Assembly: GCA_900770285.1 (NCBI GenBank)
Contig: CAAGJO010000017.1
Span: forward strand, 1 to 18,668
DNA: 18,668 bases
Source of the DNA: Oscillospiraceae bacterium
Lineage (GTDB): Bacteria; Bacillota; Clostridia; Oscillospirales; Ruminococcaceae
Direction of reading: 5' to 3'
Below the pieces are notes generated by a model. That model was given only the letters and a program-made list of their open reading frames with translations. It ran no database searches and was not told where the DNA came from. Below are positions 14,889 through 18,668 of the stretch, one piece after another (the stretch's first letter is position 1; every line of letters begins with the position of its first letter). A program made the translations under genes and the position numbers.

Positions 14889-16532
14889 TCACGCGATCAG
14901 TTGCTCACATACTTCAAGACCGCCGATGAATACCACTTTTATTTCATTTTTTGATTCGACAACCACACATTCGAGTATTTGACGCACAATTTCATCATCA
15001 TACTCCATAGGATGATTCTGCATACCATCAAGGATGGTGAAAATTTGATCGAGACGGGATTTGGCACTTTCTCGCTTTTGACGGGCATTTGCATACTGTT
15101 CGAGTTGCTGTGTCAGCCTTTGTTTTTCATTCATTAGTGCGCCGATTTTTTCCTCGTCGAAGGTATCTGCATTTTCGGCAGATACCGCCTTGAGCATTTG
15201 CTTGAATTCAGCGTCTATATCAGCAATGCGGATTTGTATGTCGAGGCTTTTGTCCTCAGTGGTTTCGGCTTCTAATCCCATACCGATATGGAGCTTCAGT
15301 GTTTTCAGGACATCGGCATTTTGTTTTGCTGTTTTCTGTATAGCTCTCATAATCGCTGTTTGTAGCAAACCTTCCTCTATGCTCGGTGATTCATGGCAGT
15401 ATTTTTTTCCGTAGTCGAGACGGTTGATGCATCTCCATACAATCTTCTTTTGTCCTTTTATTGTCCATGTGCATCTGCGGTACGGCGTTCCGCATTCTCC
15501 GCAGATGAGCAGTTCGGTCAGAGCATACTTGCTCGAATATTTACCTTGCTCTGTTTTGGTGCCGACCTGCTTGACCTTTCTTTTACCGGAGCGCCGTTTC
15601 AGTTCCTCTTGAACTCTGCCGAAGGTTCCGGCGTCGATGATAGCAGGATGATTATTCTCCACGTAGTATTTCTGCCTTTCGCCGTGATTGATCTTGACCG
15701 TTTTGCTTATGCAGTCTGCGATATAAGTCTTATTGATGACTGCATCGCCCTTATACTTTTCATTCGAGAGAATTGACTGTATTGTGGAGTATTGCCAATT
15801 GGGATTTCCTGCAGGTGATGGGATTCCATTTTCTTCAAGGTACTTGATAATGCCGCCGAAGCTGTATCCAGCAAGGAATCGGTCGTATATTGTTCTAACC
15901 ACCTTGGCTTCTTCGGGATCAATTTCGGGATTTCCGTCAGCGCCTTTTCGATATCCGAGGAATCGTTTATAGTGGAAGGATACATTACCCTCTTTTGCAC
16001 TCTGTGCCTTACCCCATTTCACATTAGCGCTGATGTTTTCGGATTCGCTCTGTGCTACGCTGCCGTAGATAGAGATGTAAAATTCTGAGGAAGGATCGAT
16101 GCTGTGCAGGTTTTGTTCCTCAAAGTACACATCAATATCAATTTTTCTCAGCATTCGTGTTATTTTAATGCAGTCAAGTGTGTTACGGGCGAATCGGCTG
16201 ATGGACTTGGTAATAATCATATCAATTTTGCCTCTTTTACATAGGCGGATCATCTTGTTGAACTCATCACGGTGTTTCATACTGGTTCCTGTGATTCCTT
16301 TATCGGCGAATATGCCGACCAGTGTCCATTTCGGCTCTGTCCGAATCCGTTCCTCATAGTGCTTTTTCTGAACTTCATAGCTTGTAAGCTGTTCTTTTTG
16401 ATTGGTGGAAACTCGGCAGTAGGCAGCCACTCGAAGCTGTCGGTAGCATTTCTTGATTTCTGTTGCTACATCGATGGTGGCAGGAATTTTCCTCACCACT
16501 TTCGGTGCCTGTGCCGTTGCTGTTTGCATCAT
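14889..16532 (-). CDS. Large serine recombinase (integrase), full length
   Basis: A 547-residue site-specific recombinase that integrates or excises a mobile element through a serine-DNA intermediate. Domains in order: a resolvase-type catalytic domain (about 33-180) with nucleophile Ser42 in 'AYCRVSTNQ' and the 'SRFARNTLD' arginine motif; the 'VAQSESENISANVKWG' helix E; a recombinase DNA-binding domain (about 200-300, 'GYRKGADGNPEIDPEEAKVVRTIYDRFLAGYS'); a zinc ribbon with 'CGECG' and 'WRCINRLDYGKKYC'; and a coiled coil plus tail. The ATG has a strong AAAGGAGAG site and overlaps the stop of the upstream recombinase gene (ATGA). It is the only member of the three-gene cluster with an intact active site. 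Confidence 0.93.
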   Translation of the reverse strand: MMQTATAQAPKVVRKIPATIDVATEIKKCYRQLRVAAYCRVSTNQKEQLTSYEVQKKHYEERIRTEPKWTLVGIFADKGITGTSMKHRDEFNKMIRLCKRGKIDMIITKSISRFARNTLDCIKITRMLRKIDIDVYFEEQNLHSIDPSSEFYISIYGSVAQSESENISANVKWGKAQSAKEGNVSFHYKRFLGYRKGADGNPEIDPEEAKVVRTIYDRFLAGYSFGGIIKYLEENGIPSPAGNPNWQYSTIQSILSNEKYKGDAVINKTYIADCISKTVKINHGERQKYYVENNHPAIIDAGTFGRVQEELKRRSGKRKVKQVGTKTEQGKYSSKYALTELLICGECGTPYRRCTWTIKGQKKIVWRCINRLDYGKKYCHESPSIEEGLLQTAIMRAIQKTAKQNADVLKTLKLHIGMGLEAETTEDKSLDIQIRIADIDAEFKQMLKAVSAENADTFDEEKIGALMNEKQRLTQQLEQYANARQKRESAKSRLDQIFTILDGMQNHPMEYDDEIVRQILECVVVESKNEIKVVFIGGLEVCEQLIA

Positions 16533-17389
16533 GATTCGCTCTCCTTTCCGATCACCTGACCGTTTATTAGTGTTAAACTTACCTTTCCGTCTGTGTTAAG
16601 CCGTACCGATTTCACGGTGCGGTAACATAAGTCAGCCGAGAATGCGGAAAGCGGACTTGATTTCTCAAAGTCCGCTTTCATTCTTCTTGCCGTATATGCA
16701 TCGGAATCGATTCCCATATATTTAAGAGACACACATTCCAACATTTTTTTGCGAAGCTCATCCTTGTTAAAGTTGTATGTTTCCAGTGTATGGCTGATTT
16801 CATAATTCAGTCTGCGCACATTATCAGACTGTATACTTTCAACCGTTGGGATTTTTATGATATCGGGATGACCGATTGCAGTATTCAGTACATCCGTAAT
16901 GTTTTGCAGAAGATCGCTGTCGGTAATTTCAATCAGTGTTTTACATTCTGCATTTCGGCAAATCCACCTCTGTGCTACTTTGCATCGGCTGTCATGCCGT
17001 CTGTGCATCTCACATCCGCAGTCAGGGCAAATTATCGGAACATCAAGCTGGAATATATCAGCATTTCTGTCCGTTGCCTTCTGTGTGTTCTTTTGCGATT
17101 TCAATCTTTGCAGTTTGCCAAAGGTTTCAGGCCCAATAATCGCAGGAAAGGCTTCAGTTCCAAGATAGCGCTTATCCTCAATGATTCGCATCAGCCGTGC
17201 TTTGTTCCAGCCGATTACTCCGGGCATATACTCGGCTTTTTTCGTATTGAGCTGTTTCGCTATTTTTAGCAGGGAGAGTCCTTGCAGATATTCTTGAAAG
17301 ATTTTTCGGAGTATCTGCGATTCCGACGGATGAATAATGACTGCTCCGTTTTCATAGCAGTATCCGTATGGTATGTTTCGATTTTTCAT
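16529..17389 (-). CDS. Recombinase-family protein lacking the catalytic domain
   Basis: This 286-residue protein starts directly in the recombinase DNA-binding domain: 'NIPYGYCYENGAVIIHPSESQILRKIFQEYLQGLSLLKIAKQLN' (4-47), 'GWNKARLMRIIEDKRYLGTEAFPAIIGPETFGKLQRLKSQ'. It then has a zinc ribbon ('CPDCGCEMHRR' and 'WICRNAECKTLIE') and a helical tail. There is no resolvase domain and no nucleophilic serine. It does not look newly truncated, since its ATG overlaps the stop of the preceding recombinase gene (17386-17389) and its stop overlaps the next start. It is probably a DNA-binding partner for the complete recombinase, for example in site choice or direction of recombination. That role is inferred. 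Confidence 0.85.
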   Translation of the reverse strand: MKNRNIPYGYCYENGAVIIHPSESQILRKIFQEYLQGLSLLKIAKQLNTKKAEYMPGVIGWNKARLMRIIEDKRYLGTEAFPAIIGPETFGKLQRLKSQKNTQKATDRNADIFQLDVPIICPDCGCEMHRRHDSRCKVAQRWICRNAECKTLIEITDSDLLQNITDVLNTAIGHPDIIKIPTVESIQSDNVRRLNYEISHTLETYNFNKDELRKKMLECVSLKYMGIDSDAYTARRMKADFEKSSPLSAFSADLCYRTVKSVRLNTDGKVSLTLINGQVIGKESES

Positions 17390-18588
17390 GCTGATTTACA
17401 CCTGCCTTTCTCATAGATTTTTTCTGTCAACTCAATACCGCCGAGCAGTTTGAAGGTTAATTCTGCGTTGCTTTTGACCGTGATACCTGTGACGGTCTGT
17501 TCAAAAAGTTCGTTGTCGAAGTTACAATCAATTTCGGCATCTTTGAGAATGCAGTCAAGGTTTTTCAGCTCATCGAGTAGTTCATCGTCCTCATCTTCGG
17601 ACAGCTTCTTTCTGCGCTCAATACGCAGTTCTATTATTTTGTTACTGATATCGTCGGACTGCGCTGTATAATCCGAAGAACTTAATATGCCTTTGGTATG
17701 CAGTCTTGCAATCAGGAGATTTTGAGCGCCGAGATCGGCAATCTCCTTGTCTATCTCTTTAATCCGCTGTTGACTTCCGCTTGTACGGCACAGCATTTCT
17801 TCAATCTGCTTGATAAGCGAGCCGATCAGATAATCCCGATTATCCGTCAGCTTCATAACCATCATCATGAAGGTGTTGTAAACCTCATCCTCTTGTACTC
17901 TCAGAAGTCTGCAATCGTTCGCGCCGGACGCTCTGCCTGAGCATACCCAATATGGCTTGCCTCTCACAATCTGCCGACGGAATGATCTTCCACAGTCGGG
18001 ACAGCGGAGGATTCCGGTCAGTATATAGGCACTTTTCTTTGTACCGCTGCCTGTTGAACGCTGTTTTTGCAATTTCTGTACAGCCTCGTAGATTTCTTTG
18101 CTAACGATGGCGGGATTACTGTTCTCAACATAATACTGCGGCTGTTCGCCATTGTTTTTTACCTTTTTGAATGGCAGGCTTTCAGTGGTAAAGCTCTTTT
18201 GGAGAAGAGCGTCACCCATATACCTTTCATTGTTCAGAATGTACTCGATGGTAAAACCATACCATTTCTTATGATTATATCTTCTGCATACGCCGTCAGC
18301 ATTAAGCATGTTGGCGATGGTCTGTTTGCCGAAGCCTTGCAGATACAGCGAGAAGATCCGCCGTACCACATCTGCCTCTGCTTCGTTGATTTCAAGCTGA
18401 CCGTTTACAAGGTTGAATCCGTAAGCCGGAGCGCAGCAGTTGAAGTCGCCGGACTCCATGCGTTTTCTGTAGCTCCAACGCATATTCCCCGATATGGTCA
18501 TGCTTTCCTGCTGTGCAGCCATACCGGGGAATGTTACGATCATTTCGCTTGTTGCTTGACACGCAAAATACAAAAAATTGACACGCAA
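17386..18588 (-). pseudogene. Large serine recombinase, 5'-truncated
   Basis: Up to 400 codons remain. The homology begins at the last part of the catalytic domain, 'SEMIVTFPGMAAQQESMTISGNMRWSYRKRMESGDF', the helix that links to the DNA-binding domain. Behind it come the recombinase domain ('GFNLVNGQLEINEAEADVVRRIFSLYLQGFGKQTIANMLN'), a zinc ribbon ('CPDCGRSFRR', 'WVCSGRASGANDC') and an acidic coiled coil. The active-site serine and arginines are missing. The first 15 codons of the open frame are foreign and lie over a 22-bp tandem repeat. The TTG at 18588 and the ATG at 18543 have no ribosome site. It is thus a remnant whose 5' third was lost at about 18545. Its stop overlaps the next start. 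Confidence 0.82.
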
Positions 18589-18599
18589 AATGCAAAAAA
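18556..18599 (+). repeat. Tandem 22-bp direct repeat, two copies
   Basis: Copies at 18556-18577 and 18578-18599 read TTGACACGCAAAAT, then A or G, then CAAAAAA, with one difference. They abut the truncation point of the recombinase gene on one side and a terminator hairpin on the other. Each copy holds a TTGACA but no -10 partner is evident. Confidence 0.8.
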
Positions 18600-18631
18600 G
18601 CAGTGAAATGTTTCAACAAATCACTGCTTTT
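18596..18631 (-). terminator. Terminator of an upstream minus-strand gene
   Basis: A perfect 11-bp stem (18596-18606 with 18621-18631) is followed on the minus strand by TTTTTT. It ends a gene that lies beyond the window and separates it from the recombinase cluster. The last 37 bases of the window hold no gene signal. Confidence 0.75.
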
Positions 18632-18668
18632 AGTTTATTAAAATGTTTTTTATTACTATTTATAAAGC

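Noticed and set aside
14876..14890. GGTTCGAA on the minus strand, resembling a tRNA T-loop and possible attachment site
   Set aside because: No tRNA stems surround it. An attachment site cannot be named without the other end of the element.
17450..17671. Plus-strand ORF with a run of serines opposite the recombinase gene
   Set aside because: It is the antisense reading of an Asp/Glu-rich coiled coil in the real gene.

Overview
The window looks like chromosomal DNA of a low-GC Firmicute of class Clostridia, most like a gut Ruminococcus/Oscillospiraceae relative. This rests on the clostridial style of LeuC, PdxS/T and ThiH, Gram-positive promoters (TTGACA-17-TATAAT), GGAGG-type ribosome sites, and a large surface protein with BspA-type leucine-rich repeats, a SpaA-like domain and a sortase tail. 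The species cannot be fixed from the window.

Layout. (1) 1-137: the last codons of a secreted Fn3-type protein and its terminator. (2) 184-2460, minus strand: a leuC - Dabb-domain gene - leuD operon for isopropylmalate isomerase, with its own promoter and a terminator shared back to back with the Fn3 gene. (3) 2493-3096: a divergent single gene for a DUF4234 membrane protein. (4) 3156-3346: tRNA-Leu(CAA) with its own promoter and terminator. (5) 3359-4882, minus: pdxS-pdxT, the two-subunit pyridoxal phosphate synthase, coupled by a TAATG overlap. (6) 5090-10309, minus: one giant cell-wall-anchored adhesin gene now split into five ORF pieces. Every break can be explained by single-base losses, most of them in short homopolymers. 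(7) 10540-11695, minus: smpB-ssrA, the trans-translation pair. (8) 11794-14287, plus: a thiamin-thiazole operon thiS-thiG-thiH behind a TPP riboswitch with a terminator platform. (9) 14467-14833: a thioredoxin gene and terminator. (10) 14889-18588, minus: an operon of three large-serine-recombinase genes joined by ATGA overlaps, marking one end of an integrated mobile element that continues beyond the window.

Most of the window is ordinary metabolism: leucine, vitamin B6 and thiamin synthesis plus ribosome rescue. The points worth a second look are the Dabb gene wedged between leuC and leuD, the ThiS carrier whose tail ends in Gly-Gly-Gly-Cys, the multiply frameshifted adhesin, the recombinase operon in which two of three members lack the catalytic domain, a 22-bp tandem repeat where the first recombinase is cut, and a LexA-box-like palindrome between thiH and trx. 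I found no CRISPR array, no defence system and no clear sign of a wholly new system.
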